NCBI GenBank assembly: GCA_019114465.1
Contig: DXFM01000014.1
Span: 1 to 64,000, forward strand
From: Candidatus Lachnoclostridium avicola
GTDB lineage: Bacteria > Bacillota > Clostridia > Lachnospirales > Lachnospiraceae
Length of the DNA stretch: 64,000 nt
Direction: 5' to 3'
Shown: piece by piece, positions 53,303-61,793 of the stretch
Layout of the letters: each line of letters begins with the position of its first letter
Numbering within the stretch: position 1 is the stretch's first letter
Translations under genes and position numbers: made by a program
Notes under the pieces: generated by a model
Seen by the model: the letters and a program-made list of their open reading frames with translations, nothing else
Told to the model about the DNA's origin: nothing
The model's database searches: none

Positions 53303-54121
53303 ATCGTTATCTTACATATATCAGACATACATTTTCGGCAGAAGTACGAGACTGACGGCTCCGGTTACCAGAATATGGTCTGCGCCATGAGGAGCCCTTT
53401 GATCTCCCTGGATTTCTGCCTAACACACGCCTTTGAGGAGACGGCGAGCTGCGGGGAGAAGATCGGCCTGATTGCCGTCACCGGAGATCTGTGCGAGGAC
53501 GGGGAGGCGGAGGATTACCGGGTGCTGAGGGAATATCTGGAGGAGCGGACGAAAGGGATCCCTCTTGCGGTGACTCTGGGAAACCACGACTGCAAGGAGA
53601 ATTTCCGCACAGGCTGGCTGAACGAGCCGGCGGAGGGCAAAAAAGGGGATCAGCCCTGGCACAGGGCGTTTCCTGTGGAGGATTTCTGGGTGGTGTCCCT
53701 GGACAATGCGGTCCACGGCGATTCCAACGGGCGGATCACCCCGGCCCATCTGGAGTGGCTGAAACAGGCATTTGCGGCGGCCGCCGGCCGCCGGATCATC
53801 CTCATGACCCATCACCATATGATCCCCGGGCAGGGTCCGGTTCCTCCGGTGACTTACGGAGAAGAGTTTCCGGAGCTGATCCGCACCTCCCCGGTAGCCT
53901 GTGTTCTCTGCGGCCATACCCATCACAACCACGAGGGACTGCTGGGAGACAAAGCCTGCTACACCGCGGACGGCATGTCTTTTTACGGGGAAAATCTTCA
54001 GGACGGCACGGTCCGCTTCCGGGAAAAGTTCGGTTACAGCCTGCTGAAGCTGGAAGACGGGATTGTAAAGGAGCGGCTGGTGCGGACTTTTGACACGGGG
54101 AGACTGCTGGGAAAAATGTGA
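53303..54121 (+). CDS. Metallophosphoesterase with no normal start codon
   Basis: About 272 residues if read from an ATC at 53303. The metal-site motifs in order are HISDIHF (8-10 region), AVTGDLCEDG, LGNHDC, MTHHHM and CGHTHHN. The first of them is coded upstream of the first ATG (53375); that ATG would delete the Asp-x-His motif and inactivate the enzyme. GAGGAAGCT sits just before the ATC. Either ATC is a weak start codon, or the real start was lost by a mutation, such as ATG to ATC. The enzyme hydrolyses phosphoesters and might belong to the phn operon. Confidence 0.75.
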   Translation: MVILHISDIHFRQKYETDGSGYQNMVCAMRSPLISLDFCLTHAFEETASCGEKIGLIAVTGDLCEDGEAEDYRVLREYLEERTKGIPLAVTLGNHDCKENFRTGWLNEPAEGKKGDQPWHRAFPVEDFWVVSLDNAVHGDSNGRITPAHLEWLKQAFAAAAGRRIILMTHHHMIPGQGPVPPVTYGEEFPELIRTSPVACVLCGHTHHNHEGLLGDKACYTADGMSFYGENLQDGTVRFREKFGYSLLKLEDGIVKERLVRTFDTGRLLGKM

Positions 54122-54141
54122 AAGAGTATATGAAATAAGGA

Positions 54142-54180
54142 GAGGGATCTCCGGCGGACAGCCGGAGGTCCCTCTTTTAA
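54142..54180 (+). terminator. Terminator of the phn/phosphoesterase operon
   Basis: AGAGGGA and CTCCGGC (54142-54156) pair with GCCGGAG and TCCCTCT (54162-54176), followed by TTTTA. Confidence 0.85.
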
Positions 54181-54230
54181 ATCAATTGTTCCCGGGCCAG
54201 ATAAAATCGGTCAAGATGACTTATTCATTT

Positions 54231-54935
54231 TCACGAAGCATCCGGAGTCCGCCGAAGTTTCATTCCCAGATTGGTATGCCGTTCCAGGGAATGGCCTTCT
54301 TGGCGGATAAAATCCCAGGATTCCTTGTATCCGGTCATAACAGAAAAGTCCGATTCTCTCATGTAGTTCAGGAATCCATCCAGATCATCTTTATATGTGC
54401 TGGCAAATCGATAGGCGTTATTTTCTTTTTCATCATCGGTACAATTCAGCCTGCCGTACAGCACATGGTCCAGATTGCTGGACATATAGTAGAGACTGTA
54501 GGGAATAGACCAGATTTCTTTACAGGAGAGAAGCCGGTTGATGTTGTCTGCCTTGAGCCGGTTTCGTTCCAGAATATGATCTCGACGGGGTGTTCGGATA
54601 GCTGTTTCACTGTAAAGATGATCTGTAAGCGTCAGGTCTTCTATAACATAGTTTTCTGGAATAAATACTCCATCCGTATCAGTAATATGGAGGATTTCAG
54701 AAAAATCCTTTTTTCCATAATGCTGTGACTTTGCATAAAACCTTACGGCATTTCCAACCTTTGATATAATATTGGAAGGATTACTTTTTGCGTCGCTTGT
54801 CACATCTCCATGCCAAATGTGGACATATACAGCGTTTCGGTCGAAAAGCCGGTTTAGCAGCACGCCAAGGGCCGTTTCATCAGAAGGTCCTTCGACGATT
54901 ACAAACAGGACCTTTTTACGGCTCAATTGCTTCAC
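54231..54935 (-). CDS. TOPRIM-like protein of the ATPase/nuclease cassette
   Basis: About 234 residues from a GTG at 54935 that overlaps the ATPase end; a TTG at 54926 is an alternative. The N-terminal sequence FVIVEGPSDE (Glu15) and the later HITDTDGVF (Asp86, Asp88) form the E...DxD pattern of TOPRIM nucleases or OLD-family proteins. Middle and C-terminal parts are not recognised. Base composition is clearly more AT-rich than flanking genes. It could be a RloB/AriB-type nuclease partner of the upstream ATPase, but similarity is not strong enough to name. Confidence 0.75.
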   Translation of the reverse strand: MKQLSRKKVLFVIVEGPSDETALGVLLNRLFDRNAVYVHIWHGDVTSDAKSNPSNIISKVGNAVRFYAKSQHYGKKDFSEILHITDTDGVFIPENYVIEDLTLTDHLYSETAIRTPRRDHILERNRLKADNINRLLSCKEIWSIPYSLYYMSSNLDHVLYGRLNCTDDEKENNAYRFASTYKDDLDGFLNYMRESDFSVMTGYKESWDFIRQEGHSLERHTNLGMKLRRTPDAS

Positions 54936-56337
54936 CTGCCTCTCTAAATGCAAGTGCAATTTCGTAATTGTTGGTTGGTTCGTATACTTCTTCGCTTTGT
55001 TCTCCAAGAACAATATCACGAAAATAGAAATCACGAAGGTTGTGATTATCTTTTACATGGTTAAATCGGATATATCGGTTTTGAGGATTAGTTGTTGTAA
55101 AAGCAACGAATCCCCTGTCAATCGTTTCTAGAGGACGCAGATTATGAGAAGTAAAAATTAACTGTCCTTTTCCTTTCTCAGATATAATTTTTAACAGCTC
55201 TCCCAAAAGATACTCGAATATTCCACTGTCTAATTCGTCGATAGCTACTGTAATAGAAGATTTATTATAGACAACGATTAAAAGCTGAAGAATGGACACA
55301 ATTTTTTTTATGCCCTGCGATTCAAATTGTAAAGGTATTTCTTCACTGTTTTTGTATGACATCAGCTGAATCCTGCGGCCGGTCTCGCCATTTTTCATTA
55401 GATGCTGTCCCAAATCTTTTACGCCGATGGTGAGGCCTGGTACAATTTTGGACAAAACAATATTCATATTTTCGCAAACATCTCTGACAATTTGAAGCAT
55501 ATCATCAGGAATGGTTGTGGGACCGTTTAAGGAAACAGGAATCTGCCCCAAAAATCTGCGGTTATTTCTCGAGTATCGGAAAGTAAGCGGAAGGGCGTTC
55601 AAACTGATTAATCCAGAGTTGGATGTATTAATAACAAATAGATCATAGTTTCCGTAATTTACCAACTTTTCCAATACGAACAGATGACGATTCAGTTCCT
55701 GATTCTGTTGTTGGCTTTGAGAATAGTTTCTGATGGTATCCAGCAATTCTTTTGAAAAAATAAAAGACCGTGAGGTGACAAAAGCCAACTTTTTTTGTAT
55801 AAGCAAATCAATGGAGGTGTCTTTTTCTTTTCCAACCAGAATTTCATATTTTGTTTTTGGAGAAAAAGCTTCTTTAGAATCAGTATCTATCAAAGTGCTG
55901 AGGCGTAGTTTTTTCTCGCTGTCTTCATAAGAATAACTCAATTTTTCATTAAACAGTGCAGATCTGTATTTTGGCTCGCCCTCAGCTATATTCGTTTCAT
56001 TTGTAGTATCTAATTCTTTTTTGAGCTTAAACTCATAAAAAACTTCAAACTTTTTTTGGCATTCAATAATATTAAACTGAAATTTGAAGGTTGCGTAGTT
56101 AGATTTAACATGTATGGAATCGCTATAGTAGAGCGGGACAGGACGCCCGGAAAGCGCTAGTTTTAACAGGCTGACAGCGTCTATGAGCGCTGTTTTTCCG
56201 GACCCATTTTGCCCGTATAATCCTAAAACACTGGCCTTGTATGATTTTCTGCTGTTTTCAAAGTTTAAATGGCCATATTCTACATTTTTGAAATTATTAA
56301 TCCATATTTTGTGCAGCCTTACTATTGTGTTTTCCAT
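54916..56337 (-). CDS. AAA/ABC-type ATPase of a putative defence cassette
   Basis: 473 residues from the ATG at 56337, with GGAGG eight bases upstream. Walker A is GQNGSGKT (42-49), the signature-like motif is ESQGIKK (about 337), Walker B is VAIDELDSG (about 360-368) and the H-loop is FTSHN (about 394). A long insertion of about 200 residues sits between. This is the AAA_15/AAA_21 (RloA/OLD-like) arrangement. The gene is AT-rich, overlaps the TOPRIM gene by 20 bases, and the pair looks like RloA-RloB, PARIS AriA-AriB or OLD-type anti-phage systems. The exact type is uncertain. Confidence 0.85.
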   Translation of the reverse strand: MENTIVRLHKIWINNFKNVEYGHLNFENSRKSYKASVLGLYGQNGSGKTALIDAVSLLKLALSGRPVPLYYSDSIHVKSNYATFKFQFNIIECQKKFEVFYEFKLKKELDTTNETNIAEGEPKYRSALFNEKLSYSYEDSEKKLRLSTLIDTDSKEAFSPKTKYEILVGKEKDTSIDLLIQKKLAFVTSRSFIFSKELLDTIRNYSQSQQQNQELNRHLFVLEKLVNYGNYDLFVINTSNSGLISLNALPLTFRYSRNNRRFLGQIPVSLNGPTTIPDDMLQIVRDVCENMNIVLSKIVPGLTIGVKDLGQHLMKNGETGRRIQLMSYKNSEEIPLQFESQGIKKIVSILQLLIVVYNKSSITVAIDELDSGIFEYLLGELLKIISEKGKGQLIFTSHNLRPLETIDRGFVAFTTTNPQNRYIRFNHVKDNHNLRDFYFRDIVLGEQSEEVYEPTNNYEIALAFREAGEAIEP

Positions 56338-56505
56338 ATCGATTACCTCCATGGGAAAATAATATCATGTCTGAAAATTGATTTCAACAAAAAATTTGGC
56401 ACAAAATGTTCTATTTTATTCATTCGTTATAAATAATATATCAATTTTTAATAATATCCTATGAGAAAAAGGGATTTTTAGGATATAAAAACGGAGATAG
56501 CCATA

Positions 56506-56567
56506 GTGCTCTACCCCGCCCTCCAGCCGGGAGGAAGCGTCCGCGGTCTGGAGACGGGTCAGAGCAC
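56506..56567. other. Three-way-junction-like structured element
   Basis: GTGCTCT (56506-56512) pairs with AGAGCAC (56561-56567), reinforced by an ACCC/GGGT pair. Inside are CCTCC/GGAGG and a TCC/GGA arm. It lies between the AT-rich cassette and the beta-lactamase-fold gene. It is GC-rich in an AT-rich gap. No known RNA family is recognised. Confidence 0.35.
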
Positions 56568-56598
56568 CGTGTCAGAAAAGAATTAACCTGAGAAGGGA

Positions 56599-57696
56599 TT
56601 AATCCCAGAAGATTTCTTTGAGGTTGTTGTGGAAGGGAAGGATCACATGGAAACGGTTGTTTTTTACCGTTTCCAGAAAATCCGACCGGCTCTGGTGGTG
56701 GGGATAGGACATGACGAAAGCTTTTCCCTCGTTGAGGAGAGTTTCTGTGGCGCAGCCCTTTTTCACGCGGCCTGTGAGGAGGACGAAGGCGCCTTTTTTT
56801 GTTTCCTCCATGGCCAGGCGGCTGTTTTCCGGACGTTCCAGGTGGGTGTCCCCCAGAAGGATCACCTGGCAGTCTCCCCGCTCCAGGAGTTTTCCCGGAT
56901 CTGTTTCCAGAAAGTCCTGGATGGTTCCGATGGATTCCGGTTTCAGCCATCCGGGGTACTGGAGCATCCGTTCTGTGGTGCTTGTGAATACCGGATCGGC
57001 TCCCACGGAAATGTCCGGCAGGCTGTCTCTCAGCATGCAGATGAACTCCAGACCGCGGCCGTATTTGGGCAGAGGCAGGATCACCTTATGGCCTTCCGCA
57101 GTCAGCCGGCGGATGCGTTCAGCCAGGAGCAGGCGGAGTCCGTCCGCGTCTTCTTCAGAACCGGCGTGGGCGCAGTCGATGATGGCCAGCTCCCCGCTGC
57201 GCCCGGCAATCAGGTCCACGGCGTAGGCCAGGGGGCGGCTCTGGTAGTCGCCGGAATAAAACAGGCTGCCTCCCTCCCAGGAGACCTGAAGCCAGATGCT
57301 TCCCACACAGTGGCCGGATCTGCCGTAGGTGACAGAGAGGCCGCCGGGGAGGGGACAGGTCTGGTTTCCGGAGCCGTCCGGTTCCTCCAGCACGATGATC
57401 CGGTCGTAGGAGATCCCCGTCAGGTCCAGGGTGGGGGCGGTGGTCACCAGCCACCCGTGAAAGCCCTGGCGGCACAGCTCTTTAAAGGCCCCGCTGTGGT
57501 CTTTGTGGCAGTGGCTTAAGATCAGATATTCAGTCCGTTTCAGCAGCTCCGGCTCCACTTTGGGCCAGGGATTGGGATCGGTGTCCATAATGCCGCAGTC
57601 CAGCATAAAGTATTTGGTTTCTCTGTAAGGCATGAGGAAGCAGCTGCGGCCGTGCTCCCCGTATCCGCCTTTAATGATCAGACGATTCATAGACAT
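56599..57696 (-). CDS. Beta-lactamase-fold metallohydrolase, beta-CASP-like
   Basis: 365 residues from an ATG at 57696; the ATG at 57690 is an alternative. The metal site is LSHCHKDHSG (HxHxDH), followed by GHCVGS and SGDY, and late PLPKYGRGLEF and SYPHHQSRSD motifs like those of beta-CASP RNA-processing enzymes. It could be an RNase or a hydrolase of a small substrate. Its start lies inside the end of the ABC ATPase gene (26-base overlap), so it is the last gene of the ABC operon, an unusual partner. Confidence 0.85.
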   Translation of the reverse strand: MSMNRLIIKGGYGEHGRSCFLMPYRETKYFMLDCGIMDTDPNPWPKVEPELLKRTEYLILSHCHKDHSGAFKELCRQGFHGWLVTTAPTLDLTGISYDRIIVLEEPDGSGNQTCPLPGGLSVTYGRSGHCVGSIWLQVSWEGGSLFYSGDYQSRPLAYAVDLIAGRSGELAIIDCAHAGSEEDADGLRLLLAERIRRLTAEGHKVILPLPKYGRGLEFICMLRDSLPDISVGADPVFTSTTERMLQYPGWLKPESIGTIQDFLETDPGKLLERGDCQVILLGDTHLERPENSRLAMEETKKGAFVLLTGRVKKGCATETLLNEGKAFVMSYPHHQSRSDFLETVKNNRFHVILPFHNNLKEIFWD

Positions 57697-58798
57697 AAAG
57701 CTTCTCACTTTCTATCTGCACATATCCTTCGGCGTTTTCAGAAATAGGATCGCTGTGAAGAATACAGAATTCTTCTCCCTGTTCCGTCTCCATTTTAACA
57801 CGGAAACAGCCGCCTTCAAAGGTGGACATGACGGCTTTTGCCCGGAAGCAGTTTCCCTTCGGCTGTTTTCCCAGCCAGTGTCCGTCTTCGGGGCGGAAGC
57901 GGATCTGCACCGCCTTTCCGGCCTGGCTCTTCCCGGCCTGATTTTCTCCGGTTTCAGCGCCGCCTTCTGCGGAATGTCCGAAATACAGGCCGCAGGCCTG
58001 GCTTTCCCCGATTTTTACCCGGCAGGAGGCGGAAGGCTCTCCCTCTATGAGCGCCGCCTGCCGCAGGTCGTTGCCGGCCCCCAGAAGTCCGGCCACCAAG
58101 GCAGTGCCGGGCCGTTCGTAGCAGCCTCTGGGAGAGTCCGCCTGATCGATTTTTCCCCTGTTCATGATGATGATCCGGTCAGCCATGGCAAAAGCTTCGG
58201 AGGGGTCGTGGGTCACATGGAATACGGTGGTCTTCAGCTTGTGGAACAGATAGGACATCTCTGTCCGCATCTCAATCCTGAGCTGGATGTCCAGGTTGCA
58301 CAGGGGCTCGTCCAGGAGTACGATGGAAGGTTTGGTTACCAGAGCTCTGGCGATGGCCACCCGCTGCTGCTGGCCGCCGGAGAGCTCTGCGGGATAGCGG
58401 TTTAAAAGTCCGTCCAGATGGAGAAGTCCCACCATCTCATCCACCCGGCGGCGGCATTCTTCTTTGGCGATTTTCTGGATCTTCAGGCCGTAAGTGATGT
58501 TGTCCTCCACTTTCATGTGGGGCCACAGAGCGAAGTCCTGGAACACCATGTTGATGCCCCTCTTTTCCGGGGGCAGGCTGTGGTGGGCGCCGGATACCTC
58601 CTGCCCCCGGATGCGCACCACTCCCTCGTCCAGCGGCAGAATGCCGGCGATGATGCGCAGAAGGGTGGATTTTCCGCAGCCGGAAGGGCCCAGAACGCTG
58701 ATGATCTCCCCTTCCTCCACCTTCAGGCTGATGCCGTTTAAGACCTGGGTCTTTCCATATTTCTTCTTTATATTCTCAATTTCAAGTATTGTCTGCAT
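57671..58798 (-). CDS. ABC transporter ATPase (Fe3+/thiamine/polyamine-type, FbpC-PotA group)
   Basis: 375 residues from the ATG at 58798 (AGAGGAG upstream). Walker A is GPSGCGKST, the signature LSGGQQQR, Walker B IVLLDEPLCNLD and the H-loop VTHD are present. The C-terminal third is a regulatory TOBE-type domain with an extra Gly/Ala/Gln-rich stretch near residue 280. It overlaps the permease gene by 17 bases. Confidence 0.94.
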   Translation of the reverse strand: MQTILEIENIKKKYGKTQVLNGISLKVEEGEIISVLGPSGCGKSTLLRIIAGILPLDEGVVRIRGQEVSGAHHSLPPEKRGINMVFQDFALWPHMKVEDNITYGLKIQKIAKEECRRRVDEMVGLLHLDGLLNRYPAELSGGQQQRVAIARALVTKPSIVLLDEPLCNLDIQLRIEMRTEMSYLFHKLKTTVFHVTHDPSEAFAMADRIIIMNRGKIDQADSPRGCYERPGTALVAGLLGAGNDLRQAALIEGEPSASCRVKIGESQACGLYFGHSAEGGAETGENQAGKSQAGKAVQIRFRPEDGHWLGKQPKGNCFRAKAVMSTFEGGCFRVKMETEQGEEFCILHSDPISENAEGYVQIESEKLYVYESSDH

Positions 58799-60473
58799 GT
58801 CCGCTCCTCTTTCCAAAATTCAAAATAAACTCCAGCAGAAGCATGATGGCGATGATGAAAGCGCCGCCTACCATAGTTGCCGCCGCCGCGTACCCGAAGT
58901 TCAGGTCATTGTAGGAATCACTGATGTACACGGGGAGAGTGCTGTAGTTCGGCGGATACAAAATAGTGGTGATAGCCAGATTGAATACGCTTCCGCCGAA
59001 AGCCGCCAGCACGGCGGATACCATGCTGGAGTGAAGCAGGGGAAGAAGAACGGTTTTTAACCGCTTTCCCAGCCGGGCACCCTGCACCTGAGAAGCCACC
59101 AAAAGCTCTTGGGGAACCTTTGACATGCCGCCCACCAGCACCCTGTTGATCAGGGGCACCGCTGACGCCACGCTGGCCAGGATCAGGATTTCCGGTTTCC
59201 CGTAAAGGTTCAGGCCCAGAGGCTGGAGCCATTTCTGATTCCACACGAAAATATAGCCGATGCCCAGCACCACGCCGGGAACTGCCATGGCCACCAGAGT
59301 CAGCATGTCGATGAGACGTTTCAGTTTAAACTGGGAGTAGGTCAGGGTGTAGGCCACCGCAAATCCCAGGATCAGCCCAACTACCGCGGCCACAGCCGCC
59401 AGGCTTAAGGAGTTTCTGATCCCCTCCAGCAGGGCGCCGTCCGGCTGGAGCACGTTTTTATAATTGTCCAGCGTGAACGCGAATCTCTCGATACTGAAGG
59501 AGTTGGAGAAGGACATGATAAAGCTGGAGCCGATGGGGATGCCCAGGGCGACCAGGCTGAATATGCCGGAGACCGCGGAAAGCAGGGCGCTGGCAGATCT
59601 GGAGACCTTTTTCGGTACCACCTGTTCCGTGCCGCTGTCCAGATAATCAAACCGTTTGCGGCCCATCATGTAAAACTGGAGGATCATGGCGATAACGATC
59701 ATCACCACCAGGTACAGGGACAGGACGCCGGCCATGTCGAAGCGCACGGGGGAAGAACAGATAGCGCTGTATATGGTATAGGGAAGGGTGGGGAAGGAGT
59801 ACACCGCCGTTATGGTGGACGACATGCCGTAATCTCCCACCGTATCCATGAAAATCAGCATGGCCGCGGAGAAGTACGCGGGCATGCACAGGGGCAGCTG
59901 GACGCTGGTCCATGCCTTAAAGGGGGAGGCCCCGTTTAATCTGGCCGCATGGACCAGTCTGGCGGGATACCATTCCAGGGCTGATTTGATGGCTACATAG
60001 GCCATGGGATATTTGCACAGCACCATGACGGTCACAAGGCCGGGAAAGCTGAACAGAAAATTGTTCATGCCCTCAATATGGAGCCAGGATCTGGCAATCC
60101 CGTTGCCGGAGGCGAAGAAGACCCAGCCCTGAGCCAGAATAAAGGAGGGCATGATCATAAGGATCCAGCTGACGATGTCCAGAAGTTTCGCGAGGGGGAA
60201 ATTATATTTTACCCGGATCTGTGCCAGAAAGCCTGCCAGGATCAGACCGGCGATGGTGGTGCAGAGACTCATGGAGGCGGAATTGATAAAGGCTCTCCTC
60301 CACAGAGGCCGGACAAACACGTCCAGCACAAGATTTAAATTGCCCAGGTTCAGCTCCTCCAGAGATAAACCCGGGCATACAACCTGAATCAGTACTGTCA
60401 GCAGAGGCAGCAGCACCAATATGGTCAGGATCGCTAAAATCAGCGATCCTGCAATGTTTTCTCTCAGTTTCAT
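58782..60473 (-). CDS. Fused double permease of the iron/thiamine-type ABC transporter
   Basis: 563 residues from the ATG at 60473, eight bases after GGAG. Two permease domains are fused in one chain (about 10-270 and 290-560), each with about six helices and an EAA loop: AARLNGASPFKAWTSVQLPL and ASQVQGARLGKRLKTVLLPL. This arrangement is typical of FbpB/ThiP-type permeases for Fe3+, thiamine or 2-aminoethylphosphonate. Confidence 0.93.
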   Translation of the reverse strand: MKLRENIAGSLILAILTILVLLPLLTVLIQVVCPGLSLEELNLGNLNLVLDVFVRPLWRRAFINSASMSLCTTIAGLILAGFLAQIRVKYNFPLAKLLDIVSWILMIMPSFILAQGWVFFASGNGIARSWLHIEGMNNFLFSFPGLVTVMVLCKYPMAYVAIKSALEWYPARLVHAARLNGASPFKAWTSVQLPLCMPAYFSAAMLIFMDTVGDYGMSSTITAVYSFPTLPYTIYSAICSSPVRFDMAGVLSLYLVVMIVIAMILQFYMMGRKRFDYLDSGTEQVVPKKVSRSASALLSAVSGIFSLVALGIPIGSSFIMSFSNSFSIERFAFTLDNYKNVLQPDGALLEGIRNSLSLAAVAAVVGLILGFAVAYTLTYSQFKLKRLIDMLTLVAMAVPGVVLGIGYIFVWNQKWLQPLGLNLYGKPEILILASVASAVPLINRVLVGGMSKVPQELLVASQVQGARLGKRLKTVLLPLLHSSMVSAVLAAFGGSVFNLAITTILYPPNYSTLPVYISDSYNDLNFGYAAAATMVGGAFIIAIMLLLEFILNFGKRSGHADNT

Positions 60474-60487
60474 TTCGTATACTCCAT

Positions 60488-61582
60488 TTACTGAATAGAC
60501 ATATCTGCAAACCATGCCTTGATATCGGCTTCGTTCTCAGCGCCCCATTCCACGTCGGCGACGGCCAGGGTGGCTTCCGGGTCACGCTCTGCTTTCTCAG
60601 ATACTCCTTCCACAGACGGCTCAAAGAAGCCCTCATCTCCCGTATTTACCAGGGCCTGCTGCGTGTCGGGATCCAGCAGGAAGTTTACAAACATCTGAGC
60701 GATTTCCATCTGATCGGTGGAAGCGTTGATGGCGGCTACTCTGGTGGATCCGGGAGCGCCCTCCTCCGGCCATACGATGGTGATGGGTTCGCCGCTGTCA
60801 ACCATCTCATAGGCGTTGCTCTCCTGAAGCAGGGCCACGGAGATTTCGCCGCTGGCAAGAGCCTGCACTACCTGGGGATTTTTCGGATAAACTTTCAGTC
60901 CCTGGCTGAAAAGGGTGGAGAAATATTCCTGTCCCTGCTCCATGCCCATGGAGTACATGATCTCTGCCGCCAGCGGATAGGCGGGAGCGGCTACCCCCGG
61001 GTCTGCCATACCCACCTGGCCGGCAAAACGCTCGTCTGTCAGATCCTCGATGGATTTGGGAGCAGTGGTCTCGTCATACATGTCGCTGCGGTATACCAGA
61101 ACGCCTGCAGCGTGGGTTCCTGTGGGGTAGAAGCACTTGTTGTCGGGCACCAGGGTCTTGGAAAACTCGGTGAGGCCGGCGGCGTTCTCCGGCTCCCAGC
61201 CGATGAGAAGTGAGCCGTCTTTGGATAAGTTGTATACATCATACATGGAGTCGATCCACACCACATCCCATTGGGGATTGCTCTTTTCCGCCTCGATTCT
61301 GGACATGGTCTCGGCGCCGTTGCCCACTACCACTTCCACATCGTAGCCTGTGGCCTCTTTAAACAGGTCTCCGATGACACCGTCAAAGTCATTTAAATAG
61401 ACTAACAGAGGTTCGGTCTGAACGGGAGTGCCATCTGCTGCGCTGCTCTCCTGGACAGTTGTCTGAGCGGCTGTGGTGGTTTCCTGGTCTGCGGCAGCGG
61501 TGGTTTCTGTCTGGCTGCTTCCGCAGGCGGTTAAGCCCGCCATCATGCAGGCAGCAAGTCCCAATGATAAAATTCTTTTCAC
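60488..61582 (-). CDS. ABC transporter substrate-binding lipoprotein (Fe3+/thiamine type)
   Basis: 364 residues, start ATG at 61582. The signal peptide has a lipobox (LTAC), then a Thr/Ala/Gln-rich spacer, then an iron-type binding domain with VWIDSMYDVYNL, FYPTGTHAAGVLVYRSDM and YPKNPQVVQALASGEISVALLQESNAYEM. It delivers the ligand to the fused permease. The ligand is not determined; no Fe3+ Tyr pair could be confirmed. Confidence 0.9.
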   Translation of the reverse strand: MKRILSLGLAACMMAGLTACGSSQTETTAAADQETTTAAQTTVQESSAADGTPVQTEPLLVYLNDFDGVIGDLFKEATGYDVEVVVGNGAETMSRIEAEKSNPQWDVVWIDSMYDVYNLSKDGSLLIGWEPENAAGLTEFSKTLVPDNKCFYPTGTHAAGVLVYRSDMYDETTAPKSIEDLTDERFAGQVGMADPGVAAPAYPLAAEIMYSMGMEQGQEYFSTLFSQGLKVYPKNPQVVQALASGEISVALLQESNAYEMVDSGEPITIVWPEEGAPGSTRVAAINASTDQMEIAQMFVNFLLDPDTQQALVNTGDEGFFEPSVEGVSEKAERDPEATLAVADVEWGAENEADIKAWFADMSIQ

Positions 61583-61755
61583 TTTAAATTCCTCCTGTGT
61601 TTTTTGAAATTATGTAAATCTTACCATTCACGAAAAAGGGCAAATATCCTGTTCTTGTTATATGTTTGTAAAAAATGTGTAAAGGGAAATAGTTTTCCGG
61701 GGCATTTCAGCCGCCGCTCCGCCTCCGATTCCACCTTTACACCCCACCCCAACCA

Positions 61756-61790
61756 TGATAAACTTATCTCCATAAGAGAGAGGTTTATCA
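61756..61790 (+). promoter_or_regulatory. Hairpin covering the RBS of the BspA-like gene
   Basis: TGATAAAC (61756-61763) pairs with GTTTATCA (61783-61790). The AGAGAGG ribosome binding site sits inside the stem-loop, right before the ATG at 61794, and would be partly hidden. Confidence 0.5.
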
Positions 61791-61793
61791 GCT

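Noticed and set aside
54231-56337. Firm assignment to the PARIS or OLD system
   Set aside because: The ATPase fits several families and the TOPRIM-like protein did not match AriB or OLD closely enough by eye. I keep a generic name.
56506-56567. tRNA gene
   Set aside because: The closing stem and the two inner stems do not form a cloverleaf and no TPsiC (GTTCRA) sequence is present.
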